From positions 62,001 to 126,000 of the forward strand of contig JAAWQX010000002.1 of NCBI GenBank assembly GCA_022800755.1: a DNA stretch of 64,000 nucleotides, read 5' to 3'. A program made the position numbers and the translations under genes. Below, in pieces: positions 17,246 through 26,171 of this stretch. Each line of letters starts with the position of its first letter. Within the stretch, counting starts at the first letter, position 1. Origin of the DNA: Oscillospiraceae bacterium (GTDB lineage Bacteria > Bacillota > Clostridia > Oscillospirales > Oscillospiraceae). The notes under the pieces were generated by a model, which was not told the origin of the DNA, did no database searches, and saw only the letters and a program-made list of their open reading frames with translations.

Positions 17246-18361
17246 TTATGCCCCCGCAGCGGTCACCGCGTCATACGTTAAGGGGCCTTCACAGGTGGGA
17301 TATTCCGTCAAGTCCCACCAGCAGCTCGCCTGCTTTTCTAAATCACTGAGCAGCAGCGCCGCCGCTTCTCCGGTTTGCATTTCTGATACGTCCACATGAT
17401 AGTAGGCATTGTCAATCGACACAATATTCCAATAATGCGCGGTTTTATCCTGCTGTCCTTCTACTACTTGACAGCCCACATCCAGTTTATCGCACAGCGC
17501 TTTGAACGCTGCCGCCATGCCCTCGCTGTCTGCTTTGCCTGTAATCAATGCATCATAAGCTGTGCTGCCTGTGGCAGATAATTCGCAGCTTCCTGCCAGA
17601 TAGCGGGCCGCGTTGATGACGGTCCACGCATCGCCTGCGGTATGGATACCGCGCTTGGCAGCGTTAAGTGCGCCCGCCAGGCTTTGCAGTCGTTCCGCGT
17701 TCCGTTCCAGCCGTTCGTCCGGTACCGCTTCCACCTCATATATGCGTTGTGAGGTGTTCCCGGAGTAGACCTTTACCGATACTTCCGGCACAAAAGAAAT
17801 CACAGTAGGATGGTTTCGGCAAGCTTGCCGGATGCGTTTTTCCACGGCATCGCTTTCGCCGCTGCCGTTGTTGACTTTCGTTACCGTATGCGTTTTCCCT
17901 GCCGCCAGTTCCTGGGCAATCAAGTCGGAAAAACTCTCATTATTGGGAGTCGTGAGCAGATCGGACAATTCTTCCTGCGTATATTTATAAGTGATGTTGA
18001 TCGTGACCTCATAATAGGACACAATCTGAGTCAATTCATAAGACGCGTATTCCACACAGTAAGCGCCATAAGCGGTGTCCGTGTTCGCAGAACCGCAGAT
18101 CGAGGCAATATCTGACACCACATCACCGGAATAGCCGGAAATCAGCAGTTCCGCAGTCTCCAGATGGTTGTTGATCATATTATACACCACCCTGCGCAGC
18201 GCCGCATAACTCTTCACTACTTGGGTCGTGTCGTCCAGTTCGATTTCCTGACTTCCCTTGAAATCCGATTCAGAGGTATAAAAATGGTTGAACATGGACC
18301 CACAGCCCGACAGAACACACAATATTCCGGCCAGCAACACCATAAATGTCCGTTTTCCCAT
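17246..18361 (-). CDS. Lipoprotein with transglutaminase-like domain lacking the catalytic cysteine
   Basis: A 371-residue exported lipoprotein; the signal peptide ends in lipobox LSGC with Cys20. The middle (about 45-215) is not recognised. The C-terminal 235-345 region resembles a bacterial transglutaminase-like (YebA/CYK3-type) core: AWTVINAARYLAGSC, then STAYDALITGKADSEGMA aligned to the usual AYxALxxGxGVCxGYA, then AHYWNIVSIDNAYYHVDVS. The cysteine position is Ser279 while His309 and Asp324 are kept, so ordinary transglutaminase or protease activity is unlikely and a binding role is possible. No partner gene is evident; it lies between tRNA-Gly and the liv operon. Confidence 0.75.
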   Translation of the reverse strand: MGKRTFMVLLAGILCVLSGCGSMFNHFYTSESDFKGSQEIELDDTTQVVKSYAALRRVVYNMINNHLETAELLISGYSGDVVSDIASICGSANTDTAYGAYCVEYASYELTQIVSYYEVTINITYKYTQEELSDLLTTPNNESFSDLIAQELAAGKTHTVTKVNNGSGESDAVEKRIRQACRNHPTVISFVPEVSVKVYSGNTSQRIYEVEAVPDERLERNAERLQSLAGALNAAKRGIHTAGDAWTVINAARYLAGSCELSATGSTAYDALITGKADSEGMAAAFKALCDKLDVGCQVVEGQQDKTAHYWNIVSIDNAYYHVDVSEMQTGEAAALLLSDLEKQASCWWDLTEYPTCEGPLTYDAVTAAGA

Positions 18362-18405
18362 GCATATCCCTCCTTCTTTAAGAGTTTATCATACTGGAAC
18401 AACAA

Positions 18406-18438
18406 TGTAAAAGGCTCCCTTTTAAGGAGCCTTTTACA
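18406..18438. terminator. Hairpin after livF
   Basis: Perfect 13-bp arms TGTAAAAGGCTCC (18406-18418) and GGAGCCTTTTACA (18426-18438) directly after the livF stop. It likely ends the liv operon; only TTTT lies in the stem end. Confidence 0.8.
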
Positions 18439-18440
18439 TT

Positions 18441-19151
18441 TTAAGTGCCCAAATATGCCGCCTTTACAGATTCATCCGCCAACAGCTGTGCGCCAGTGCC
18501 GGACATTGTGATCCGCCCGGTCTCCAGAACGTAGCCTTTATGGGCCGTTTTCAGTGCCATATTTGCGTTTTGCTCAATCAGCAAAACCGTCACGCCCTGC
18601 TTATTCACTTCCTTGATAATGTCGAAAATGCCGCGCACTACCAGTGGTGCCAAGCCCAGGGAGGGTTCGTCCATCATCATGATCTTCGGGCGACTCATAA
18701 GCGCCCGGCCTACCGCCAGCATCTGCTGTTCGCCGCCGGACAAGGTGCCGCCGGCCTGCCATTCGCGCTCCTTCAGCCTGGGAAACAAATCATACACCCA
18801 ATTGATATCATCGGTCAAGTCATCTTTCCGGGTATAAGCGCCCAGCTTCAGATTTTCCTTGACGGTCAGGTCCGGGAAAATGCGCCGGCCTTCCGGAACC
18901 AGTGTAATGCCTTTGGTCACGATGGTGGTCGGGTCCTTGCCTGTGATATCCTCGCCCATGTAAGTGATGCTGCCGCCTTTCGGCTTTACCAGACCGGCGA
19001 TGGTACGCAATGTCGAACTCTTTCCCGCACCGTTGGCGCCGATCAAGGTCACGATCTCCCCCTCCGGCACAGAAAAGGAAATGCCTTTGACCGCCTCGAT
19101 ACCACCGTAATTGACCTGCAAGTTTTCGATGCTCAAAATGCTATTACTCAT
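18441..19151 (-). CDS. livF: Branched-chain amino acid ABC transporter ATP-binding protein LivF
   Basis: Second ATPase (236 residues) of a LIV-type importer. It shows Walker A GANGAGKSSTLRTI, signature LSGGEQQMLAVGRALM, Walker B IMMMDEPSLGLAP, and the LivF-typical start ENLQVNYGGIEAVKGISF. It overlaps livG by 8 bases. It is the last gene of livJHMGF and is expected to energise uptake of leucine, isoleucine, valine or related substrates at the membrane. Confidence 0.95.
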   Translation of the reverse strand: MSNSILSIENLQVNYGGIEAVKGISFSVPEGEIVTLIGANGAGKSSTLRTIAGLVKPKGGSITYMGEDITGKDPTTIVTKGITLVPEGRRIFPDLTVKENLKLGAYTRKDDLTDDINWVYDLFPRLKEREWQAGGTLSGGEQQMLAVGRALMSRPKIMMMDEPSLGLAPLVVRGIFDIIKEVNKQGVTVLLIEQNANMALKTAHKGYVLETGRITMSGTGAQLLADESVKAAYLGT

Positions 19152-20106
19152 CGTCGGCCACCCCCAAATATGCGTCGATCACGCGCTGGTTCCCCTGTAT
19201 CTCTTCCGGTGTCCCCTCTGCGATCAGGCTGCCGAAGTCCAGAACATAGATGCGGTCGGAAATGTTCATAACCAGGTCCATATGATGTTCGATCAAGAAA
19301 ATGGTCAACTGATATTTATCGCGAATATCATGGATGAACGACGCCAGTTCCAGGGTCTCTTGGGGATTCATGCCCGCGGCTGGCTCGTCCAAAAGCAACA
19401 ACTTCGGGTCTGTCGCCAAAGCCCGGGCAATCTCCAAACGGCGCTGCTGTCCATAGGGCAGGCTGGTGGCCAAGTCGCTACGCACATCCCACAAGCCCTG
19501 CTCTTTCAGCAAGACTTCTGTCTCGTCCCGCATACGCTGCTCTTCCTTGCGGCTAAGCCGGAACGTGGCGGTCAGAAAATTATGCTTGGCACGCATATGC
19601 TTTGCCACCAAGACATTATCAAACACCGTCATACCGGGAAACAGGCGGATATTCTGGAACGTACGGGCAACGCCCAGCTTGGTGATATGGTCGGGCGTAG
19701 GGGCCAGAGTATGGCTGCTGAACGCGTGAGGGTCCCGGGCGAGCGCCGCTTCTTTCTCCTGCGCCAATAGCTCAGCTTTCGCATCTTCTGTCAGGCTGAG
19801 CAGTTGTTCAGGGTCCACCGCCGCGAATTCAGATGTGTACATATCGGCGTTTTTCCCGCCGTAGGTCTTCTTCATTTTCCCTTGTGGATGATTCCGCACC
19901 ATTGGCGCACTGTAGAAAGAAATCAAGCCATTGGTGGGCTGGTATACGCCGGTGATGCAGTTGAACGCCGTGGTTTTTCCGGCGCCGTTGGGGCCAATCA
20001 GGGCAACGATCTCACCCTCGTTGATATCCATGGACAGATTGTTCACGGCAATCACGCCGCCAAACTGCATGGTCACATTTTCTACATGGAGGACATTTGT
20101 ACTCAT
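19144..20106 (-). CDS. livG: Branched-chain amino acid ABC transporter ATP-binding protein LivG, with an internal insertion
   Basis: First ATPase of the LIV importer. Walker A GPNGAGKTTAFN is near 38-49, the Q-loop region RTFQNIRLFPGMTV near 148-162, signature LPYGQQRRLEIARAL, and Walker B LLLLDEPAAGMNP, with a C-terminal IEHHMDLVM. At 320 residues it is about 60 longer than the usual 255-260. The extra segment lies at about 65-138, between Walker A and the Q-loop, and is charged and partly helical-looking (QLLSLTEDAKAELLAQEKEA). Its stop overlaps livF and its start overlaps the livM stop as ATGA. Confidence 0.94.
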   Translation of the reverse strand: MSTNVLHVENVTMQFGGVIAVNNLSMDINEGEIVALIGPNGAGKTTAFNCITGVYQPTNGLISFYSAPMVRNHPQGKMKKTYGGKNADMYTSEFAAVDPEQLLSLTEDAKAELLAQEKEAALARDPHAFSSHTLAPTPDHITKLGVARTFQNIRLFPGMTVFDNVLVAKHMRAKHNFLTATFRLSRKEEQRMRDETEVLLKEQGLWDVRSDLATSLPYGQQRRLEIARALATDPKLLLLDEPAAGMNPQETLELASFIHDIRDKYQLTIFLIEHHMDLVMNISDRIYVLDFGSLIAEGTPEEIQGNQRVIDAYLGVADDE

Positions 20107-21215
20107 TCCGCCGCCTCCTTTTCCGCTTTTTTCCTTCGTTTAAACAAATCGGGCAATTCTTTAGTTCCCATGATGCCTTTCCGGAAGAACAGCACAAAAA
20201 TCATAATGATGACCGAGAACACTACAAGGCGGAAGCCGTTGCGGAAAATATCCGGCGCTTCAATGCCCAGGAATTTACCCATATCCAGGCCGCGCAGCCA
20301 CCATTCGGAAGCAGCGATGAACAGGAACGACGCCAGCGTGGACCCGGTGATAGATCCCATACCGCCGATGACGACGATGAGCAGGAACTCATAGGTCATG
20401 GCGGATTTGAACTGGGTCGCCTGTACAGTGCCGGCGAACATCGCCAGCATCGCGCCGCCGATGCCGGCAAAAAATGAGGATGTGCAAAAAGCCAACTGCT
20501 TGTGCTTAAACAGGTTGATGCCCATGGCTTCCGCGGCGATCTCGTCATCACGGATGGCCTTGAATGCCCGGCCATAGGAAGAATTAATCAGCAGAACAAT
20601 CACCAAAATGCATACCGCTGCGATAGCCACCGGTGCCAGTGTCGCCAGGCTGATGGTGGTTCCACCCAAGTCGATCTTGAAAGAGTTGAACCGGGTATAG
20701 CTTTTTAAGACGTTGGAGCCATTTGTGATGGGGCCAAGCTTGTCCCACTGGCAAATCGCCCGGATGATTTCCGCGAAGCCCAGGGTAGCGATAGCCAAAT
20801 AGTCACTTTTCAGCCGCAGGACCGGCAGGCCGATGAGATATGCGAAAAACGCCGCCACCACGCCGGCCAGCAAAAGCGCGATTATCCACGGCAGGCAAAA
20901 CTGAATGATGCCGCCGTCAAAATACTGATATACAGCGGTGCGGTTCTCCACGGGAATGGTAAAAATCGCATAAGTATAGGCGCCCAGGAGCATAAAGCCC
21001 GCCTGCCCAAGAGAAAACAGGCCCGTAAAGCCATTGAGCAGATTCATGGATACCGCGACCAGGGCATAAACTGAACCTTTTTTGATAACTGTGAGCAGCA
21101 TCGCCCACTTGGATGTCGGAGCAATCATCTGCTCCAAAGCGATCACTAGGGCAAACAGGACCAGCAGGCAGACCGTCGTTACCAATACGGTGCGTTTTGT
21201 ATTCGTGTTTTCCAT
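20103..21215 (-). CDS. livM: Branched-chain amino acid ABC transporter permease LivM
   Basis: Membrane subunit of the LIV importer, 370 residues with about nine to ten hydrophobic helices. It contains the permease signature stretch GLPVLRLKSDYLAIATLGF and the cytoplasmic EAA-like loop SYGRAFKAIRDDEIAAEAMG. The start at 21215 follows a GGGGGG-type site; the longer frame to 21314 overlaps livH and is unlikely. It lies 13 bases after livH. Confidence 0.94.
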   Translation of the reverse strand: MENTNTKRTVLVTTVCLLVLFALVIALEQMIAPTSKWAMLLTVIKKGSVYALVAVSMNLLNGFTGLFSLGQAGFMLLGAYTYAIFTIPVENRTAVYQYFDGGIIQFCLPWIIALLLAGVVAAFFAYLIGLPVLRLKSDYLAIATLGFAEIIRAICQWDKLGPITNGSNVLKSYTRFNSFKIDLGGTTISLATLAPVAIAAVCILVIVLLINSSYGRAFKAIRDDEIAAEAMGINLFKHKQLAFCTSSFFAGIGGAMLAMFAGTVQATQFKSAMTYEFLLIVVIGGMGSITGSTLASFLFIAASEWWLRGLDMGKFLGIEAPDIFRNGFRLVVFSVIIMIFVLFFRKGIMGTKELPDLFKRRKKAEKEAAE

Positions 21216-21228
21216 ATCGGTCCCCCCT

Positions 21229-22113
21229 TTAAACCTTATCGGTGGCTTTCTCACCGAACAGTCCTGTGGGCTTGGCCACGAGAATGATGATGAGCAGCAC
21301 AAAGGTGAACGCATCAGAGAATGTCGTCAGGCCCGCGCCTTTGATGATATTCTCACAGATACCAATGATAAACGCGCCAATCACAGCGCCGGGGATAGAG
21401 CCGATGCCGCCGAACACTGCCGCGACAAATGCCTTCAAGCCCGGCATGGCGCCTACGGTGGGCGTAACGCCGGGGTAATTGGAAAAATACAACAGAGAAC
21501 CGATGCCCGCAAGAAGTGAGCCTACCACAAAGGTCATGGAAATGATGTGGTTGATTTTGATGCCCATGAGTTGGCTGGTCTCAAAATCCTTGGCCACGGC
21601 CCGCATGGCCATGCCGGTCTTGGTATGGTTGATGAACATGACCAGCGCCACCACCAGGGCAATGGTCAGAAACGGCGTGATGATGGTCACACGCTTGGTC
21701 ACTGCGCCGAAGATGGTCACGGTATCGGAGATCCAAGGAATGGCAGGATAGTTCTGGTTCAGTCCTCCGGTGATGTACAGCGCCAGATTCTGCAATAAGT
21801 AACTCACGCCGATGGCGGAGATCATAACCGACATTCTGGGCGAATTCCGCAGCGGCTTATACGCTACTTTCTCAATGGTAAAGCCCAAAAGTGCGGTGAG
21901 CAGCACCACAAGCGGGATGGTGATATACAAAGGCAGCGCCGCGGACAGATACACCATCATTAGGCCCGCCACCATAAACACATCGCCGTGGGCAAAGTTG
22001 ATTAAGCGCAAGATGCCGTAGACCATGGTGTAGCCAATGGCGATCAGGGCGTACTGGCCGCCAACCGAAATGCCGGACAGTAAATGGGGCAGGTTGGTAT
22101 GGAAAAATTCCAT
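21229..22113 (-). CDS. livH: Branched-chain amino acid ABC transporter permease LivH
   Basis: Membrane subunit of the LIV importer, 294 residues and about eight helices. LivH-typical stretches are GGQYALIAIGYTMVYGILRLINFAHGD (near the N terminus), the EAA loop KTGMAMRAVAKDFETSQLMG, and GLKAFVAAVFGGIGSIPGA. AAGGAGG lies 8 bases before the start. It follows livJ across a gap of about 140 bases that contains two hairpins. Confidence 0.95.
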   Translation of the reverse strand: MEFFHTNLPHLLSGISVGGQYALIAIGYTMVYGILRLINFAHGDVFMVAGLMMVYLSAALPLYITIPLVVLLTALLGFTIEKVAYKPLRNSPRMSVMISAIGVSYLLQNLALYITGGLNQNYPAIPWISDTVTIFGAVTKRVTIITPFLTIALVVALVMFINHTKTGMAMRAVAKDFETSQLMGIKINHIISMTFVVGSLLAGIGSLLYFSNYPGVTPTVGAMPGLKAFVAAVFGGIGSIPGAVIGAFIIGICENIIKGAGLTTFSDAFTFVLLIIILVAKPTGLFGEKATDKV

Positions 22114-22150
22114 AGAAATGGCCTCCTTACAGTTTCTTTCTTTGTTGAGC

Positions 22151-22227
22151 CGTCTCGAAAACAGAAACTCTGTTTCCCCTTTCGAGACGACTCAAGGCAC
22201 GGCGGGGGCAAAAGCCCCCTCCATGCC
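22151..22227 (-). promoter_or_regulatory. Two hairpins between livJ and livH
   Basis: First hairpin (in plus coordinates): CGTCTCGAAA (22151-22160) with TTTCGAGACG (22180-22189), with an inner ACAGA/TCTGT stem. Second: an imperfect G/C-rich hairpin 22196-22227 (GGGGGC/GCCCCC). Neither is followed by a clear T run. Their position between the binding-protein gene and the permeases suggests partial termination or an mRNA-stability element that keeps livJ in excess. Confidence 0.55.
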
Positions 22228-22252
22228 TCGTTTTGTCAGTTCAGATATTCGA

Positions 22253-23458
22253 TCAGTCGATACCCTGTACCGACACAAAGTCCCAAGTGCCGGTCTCGGT
22301 GTTGCAGACTTTCACATAAGCGGCATCACGAATCGCATCGCCGTTCACATCATCAAACGCAATAGCACCGGATACGCCTTCATAGGTGACACTGGGCAGC
22401 GCAGCCATGACAGCAGCAGGGTCGGTGGAACCAGCCGCTTTCAGAGCCTCCAGCGCCACAAAGTAAGCATCGTAGCCCATGGCAGACGTGGCAGCAATCA
22501 TATCATTGCCGCCATTGTTGGCCATTGCAGTGCTGTCAGAATTCAGGTAAGCCTTGAAGCCCTCATCAAACTCAGCGTTGCCGCCTTCCTGATAGAAAGT
22601 GGTAACGTAAATCTGCACATTGCTCTTACCTTGGGCCGCGGCAGTAATAACATTAGAATCCCAAGTGTCGCCGGCAAGGATAGGCATGCCCAAATCCTGG
22701 GCGACAGCCTGGTCAATAATCAGAGCGGCAGCCTCGGTGGACACAGGGGCAAAGAACACATCACAGCCATTGTTCTTGGCATTGGTAACATAAGCACTGT
22801 AATCAGAGGTACCCTCAGGGAACGTCTCGTACACGCAGTTTTCCTCACCGAACGCCTGCATAAAGTAGTTGCACAGGCCCACGGAGTAGTCGTCACCCAG
22901 CTTGGCCAGGCAGTACGCCTTCGTAGCGGAGAAATTCTCCTTGGCAAAGTTCGCCAGAACGGTGCCCTGGAAGGGGTCCAGGAAGCAGATGCGGAAATAA
23001 TGGCTGTTGCCCGCCGTAACCTGGGGGTTGGTGCAGGATACGCCGATGGCCGGCACGCCGGCATCGCCGAAGATATCGGAAGCGGCAATGGATACGCCGG
23101 AACCGTAAGAACCGAGAACAACAGACACACCGGCAGAAATCAAGGTCTGCGCAGCAGAGGGCGCCTTATCGTTGGAAGACTGGTTATCAGCAGGGACCAG
23201 CTCGACCTTATAGGTCTCGCCGCCGATCTCCACCGTGGGCTGCACGGTATTGGCGTACTGGGCGCCCAGGGCTTCCTGCTTGCCGCCGGCACCGTTATCT
23301 CCGGACGCGGGCTCAAAAATGCCAATCTTGACGACCTTTTCATCCGTCGTGTTGCTGTTATTGTTCTGATTATCGTTGTTTTCCGTCTTGGGGCCGCAAG
23401 CCGCCAGAGCGAAAACCATGCACAAGGCCAGAACAAATGCAAGAATTCTCTTTTTCAT
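22253..23458 (-). CDS. livJ: Branched-chain amino acid ABC transporter substrate-binding lipoprotein
   Basis: Extracellular binding protein, 401 residues, anchored by a lipidated cysteine in lipobox LAAC (Cys21), followed by an Asn/Asp-rich linker. The periplasmic-binding type 1 (Leu/Ile/Val) fold is indicated by VVKIGIFEPASGDNGAGGKQ, AAQTLISAGVSVVLGSYGSG and ATSAMGYDAYFVALEALKAAG. AGGAGG precedes the start. First gene of the livJHMGF operon, with a consensus promoter. Confidence 0.95.
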   Translation of the reverse strand: MKKRILAFVLALCMVFALAACGPKTENNDNQNNNSNTTDEKVVKIGIFEPASGDNGAGGKQEALGAQYANTVQPTVEIGGETYKVELVPADNQSSNDKAPSAAQTLISAGVSVVLGSYGSGVSIAASDIFGDAGVPAIGVSCTNPQVTAGNSHYFRICFLDPFQGTVLANFAKENFSATKAYCLAKLGDDYSVGLCNYFMQAFGEENCVYETFPEGTSDYSAYVTNAKNNGCDVFFAPVSTEAAALIIDQAVAQDLGMPILAGDTWDSNVITAAAQGKSNVQIYVTTFYQEGGNAEFDEGFKAYLNSDSTAMANNGGNDMIAATSAMGYDAYFVALEALKAAGSTDPAAVMAALPSVTYEGVSGAIAFDDVNGDAIRDAAYVKVCNTETGTWDFVSVQGID

Positions 23459-23538
23459 TGTAATTCCTCCTAATGATTTCTCAGCCGGAGGTGTCCACCA
23501 ATGGAGGACACTTGTTTTTCGACTAAGTTACGAAGAGT

Positions 23539-23567
23539 ATTATACTGTAAAATGACTATTTTTGCAA
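23539..23567 (-). promoter_or_regulatory. Promoter of the liv operon
   Basis: On the minus strand TTGCAA (23567-23562), 17 bases, TATAAT (23544-23539), about 80 bases before livJ. Confidence 0.85.
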
Positions 23568-23596
23568 CATCTTTTTTATGAAATTTCAATAATTTC

Positions 23597-24799
23597 TTAA
23601 CAAATACATCGGGGGCTCTCCTGCCAATCCTGCCCGCCCAAACGAAAAATTTGGTTTTGATATGCCAAAACATACAGGTCGTGAGCCTTGGCAGTCAGTT
23701 CAAAAATGGCTTGGGCCGGGGACTCCAGGGCTTTTATCCTGGCCGCTTTGCTCAAGATTGGGATACCGCATGTGCCTTTCGCGGTGCGCAAAATGGAAGC
23801 GCCGATGTCATTGAACGCAAGAATCCTCGCGTAGGGCGGACTTTCATAAAGCTGCTCCTTTTTGATTCCCAGCGCCGCGGAAAGGGTCATGCGCCGGATC
23901 CGTGCGTGAGTATAACGCTTGCTCTTCACGTGGGCGTAAATGTCCTCCAAGGATGACAAAGTACCGCAGGCGGCGGACAATTTGTGTTCCAGCCCCTCTC
24001 CAGCGTCCGGGACAGCCGCGAACGCAGTTTCCGGCAGCATTCGCAGGCGGGACAGCAGGAGCGGTTCCAGGGTCGATGGCGTAACCGGGCCTCTTCCCTG
24101 CTGTACTTCCCGTTGGAACGTATCATAGGCTTCCCGGGGCAAAAAGGGGCTGATATCCTCCCCGTGAGTCAAGATTTCCCGCAATTCCGCGCCGGAACGG
24201 ATGTCCCCAGCCGTGAAAGCGTCGTGCCCCGCGCCCGTTCGACGGACCGCCAGCGGCGTGATGGGAAGTTCATACCGGCGAATGGCTTTCAGATATTCTA
24301 CCGCCAAATTGTCATTAGGCGAGGATAACACCGCCGCATGTTCCGGACCGAGTATCTTCTCCACCGCTTTTTGCCGGCAAACGGCATAGGGCAGCCGCTC
24401 ATTTAAAAAACGGCGCAATTCCAATCGATATTCTTCTCCGCACAGGCACGCGGCTATTTCTTCCAGCCGCGCCGCGTCGCCGCACTCGCTGCCGAAGCTG
24501 AGGACGTCTACGACCCCCAGGCCGTTCAAAATCCGCACCGCGCCCGCTGCGAACTGCTCCGCGGAGGACATGCACCAGGGTAAGGGCAATTCGACAATCA
24601 GGTCCGCGCCGCATCGAACCGCGGCTTCTGCCCGGGCAAATTTGGAAAAAACCGCCGGTTCTCCACGCTGTACAAAATCGCCGGACATCACGCACACAAT
24701 GCCGCTGTCCTCGCCCAATTTCCGCCGTGTTTCCTGAATCTGGTATTGATGCCCCAGGTGAAATGGGTTATATTCCGCCACGATTCCGGCAATCTTCAT
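23597..24799 (-). CDS. tmcAL: tRNA(Met) cytidine acetate ligase
   Basis: TmcAL (YlbM) uses acetate and ATP to form N4-acetylcytidine at the wobble position of elongator tRNA-Met. The protein has 400 residues. The N terminus GIVAEYNPFHLGHQYQI carries the HLGH nucleotidyltransferase motif, followed by MSGDFVQRGEPAVFSKFARA and LIVELPLPWCMSSAEQFA, all family hallmarks. GAGG lies 8 bases before the start. It is divergent from ackA, an enzyme of acetate metabolism; since TmcAL consumes acetate the pairing may be functional. Confidence 0.93.
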   Translation of the reverse strand: MKIAGIVAEYNPFHLGHQYQIQETRRKLGEDSGIVCVMSGDFVQRGEPAVFSKFARAEAAVRCGADLIVELPLPWCMSSAEQFAAGAVRILNGLGVVDVLSFGSECGDAARLEEIAACLCGEEYRLELRRFLNERLPYAVCRQKAVEKILGPEHAAVLSSPNDNLAVEYLKAIRRYELPITPLAVRRTGAGHDAFTAGDIRSGAELREILTHGEDISPFLPREAYDTFQREVQQGRGPVTPSTLEPLLLSRLRMLPETAFAAVPDAGEGLEHKLSAACGTLSSLEDIYAHVKSKRYTHARIRRMTLSAALGIKKEQLYESPPYARILAFNDIGASILRTAKGTCGIPILSKAARIKALESPAQAIFELTAKAHDLYVLAYQNQIFRLGGQDWQESPRCIC

Positions 24800-24922
24800 A
24801 AGAAAACCTCACAATTGGATAAAAAAGGCTTGCCTTTTTCTGTCAAAGTCATTAAAATGTATATCTGTTATCAGCATTTTACAATGATTTGAGATACATT
24901 TCAATTGAAAGGACGAAAAACA

Positions 24923-26119
24923 ATGAAAATTCTTGTGATCAACGCCGGCAGTTCTTCCCTGAAGTACCAACTCATGGACCCGGACACCAACACCGTGTTC
25001 GCCAAGGGCCTGTGCGAGCGTATTGGCATCGACGGCCGGCTCACCCACAAAATTCCCGCCAAGGATTTTAAACAGGAGTTTGACATTCCTATGCCCACCC
25101 ACGCTGAGGCCATTGCCGCCGTGATCGACAAGCTGACCTGCAAGGAGTGCGGTGTGGTGTCCAGCATGAGCGAGATCGACGCGGTGGGTCACCGTGTGGT
25201 CCACGGCGGCGAGGCGTTCGCGTCCTCCGTGCGCATCAATGACGACGTGATGAAGGCCCTGGAAGACTGCATCCCCCTCGCCCCCCTGCATAACCCCGCC
25301 AATATCACCGGCATCAAGGCCTGCAAGGGCGTCATGGGCGATAATGTCCCCATGGTCGCCGTATTCGATACCGCGTTCCACCAGACCATGCCCGCCAAGG
25401 CTTATATGTATGCGGTTCCTTATGAGTATTACGAGAAGGACAAGGTCCGCCGCTACGGCTTCCACGGCACCTCTCACCGCTATGTCTCCGCCCGGGCCGC
25501 TGAGCTGCTGAACAAGCCCATTGAGGATCTGAAGATCATTTCCTGCCACATGGGCAACGGTTCTTCCATCGCCGCCATCAAGGACGGCAAGTGCGTGGAC
25601 ACCTCCATGGGCTTTACCCCCCTGGTCGGTCTGCCCATGGGCACCCGCTGCGGCGATCTGGATAACGGCGTGCTCCAGTATCTGATGAACAAGTACGGTT
25701 ACAGCATTGATGAGATGCTGAACATCCTGAACAAGAAGTCCGGCGTCCTGGGCGTTTCCGGAGTGTCCTCCGACTTCCGCGATCTGGAAGAGGCCGCCGA
25801 AAAGGGCAACGACCGCGCGCAGCTGGCGCTGGATATGTTCTCCTACTGGGTCGCCAAGGTAGTCGGTTCCTACGCCGCCGCCATGAACGGCGTGGACGTC
25901 ATCATCTTCACCGCCGGCGTGGGCGAGAACGCCGCCGGTACCCGTGCTGATATCGCCAAGTACCTGACCTACCTCGGCACCAAGATGGACGATGCCGAGA
26001 ACGCCAAGCGCGGCGAGCATGTGGTCTCCACCCCCGATTCCAAGGTGACCATGATGGTCATTCCCACGGACGAGGAACTGGTCATCGCCCAGGATACCAA
26101 GGCAATCGTTTCCAAATAA
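24923..26119 (+). CDS. ackA: Acetate kinase
   Basis: Interconverts acetyl phosphate plus ADP with acetate plus ATP, the substrate-level phosphorylation step of acetate fermentation. The 398 residues are full length. Visible motifs are the N-terminal [58 protein letters not shown] and [10 protein letters not shown]. The start at 24923 has AAAGGA 8 bases upstream; an earlier in-frame ATG at 24905 does not. Codon use is strongly biased to C/G-ending codons (AAG, GCC, ATC) compared with neighbours, as expected for high expression. No phosphotransacetylase gene is adjacent. Confidence 0.97.
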   Translation: MKILVINAGSSSLKYQLMDPDTNTVFAKGLCERIGIDGRLTHKIPAKDFKQEFDIPMPTHAEAIAAVIDKLTCKECGVVSSMSEIDAVGHRVVHGGEAFASSVRINDDVMKALEDCIPLAPLHNPANITGIKACKGVMGDNVPMVAVFDTAFHQTMPAKAYMYAVPYEYYEKDKVRRYGFHGTSHRYVSARAAELLNKPIEDLKIISCHMGNGSSIAAIKDGKCVDTSMGFTPLVGLPMGTRCGDLDNGVLQYLMNKYGYSIDEMLNILNKKSGVLGVSGVSSDFRDLEEAAEKGNDRAQLALDMFSYWVAKVVGSYAAAMNGVDVIIFTAGVGENAAGTRADIAKYLTYLGTKMDDAENAKRGEHVVSTPDSKVTMMVIPTDEELVIAQDTKAIVSK

Positions 26120-26140
26120 GCGTTCTTTCAAGCGCAAAGA

Positions 26141-26168
26141 AAGCGCCACCGCGTCTGCGGTGGCGCTT
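26141..26168. terminator. Bidirectional terminator between ackA and the HAD gene
   Basis: Perfect 12-bp arms AAGCGCCACCGC (26141-26152) and GCGGTGGCGCTT (26157-26168), T-rich on both sides, between converging genes. Confidence 0.88.
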
Positions 26169-26171
26169 TTC

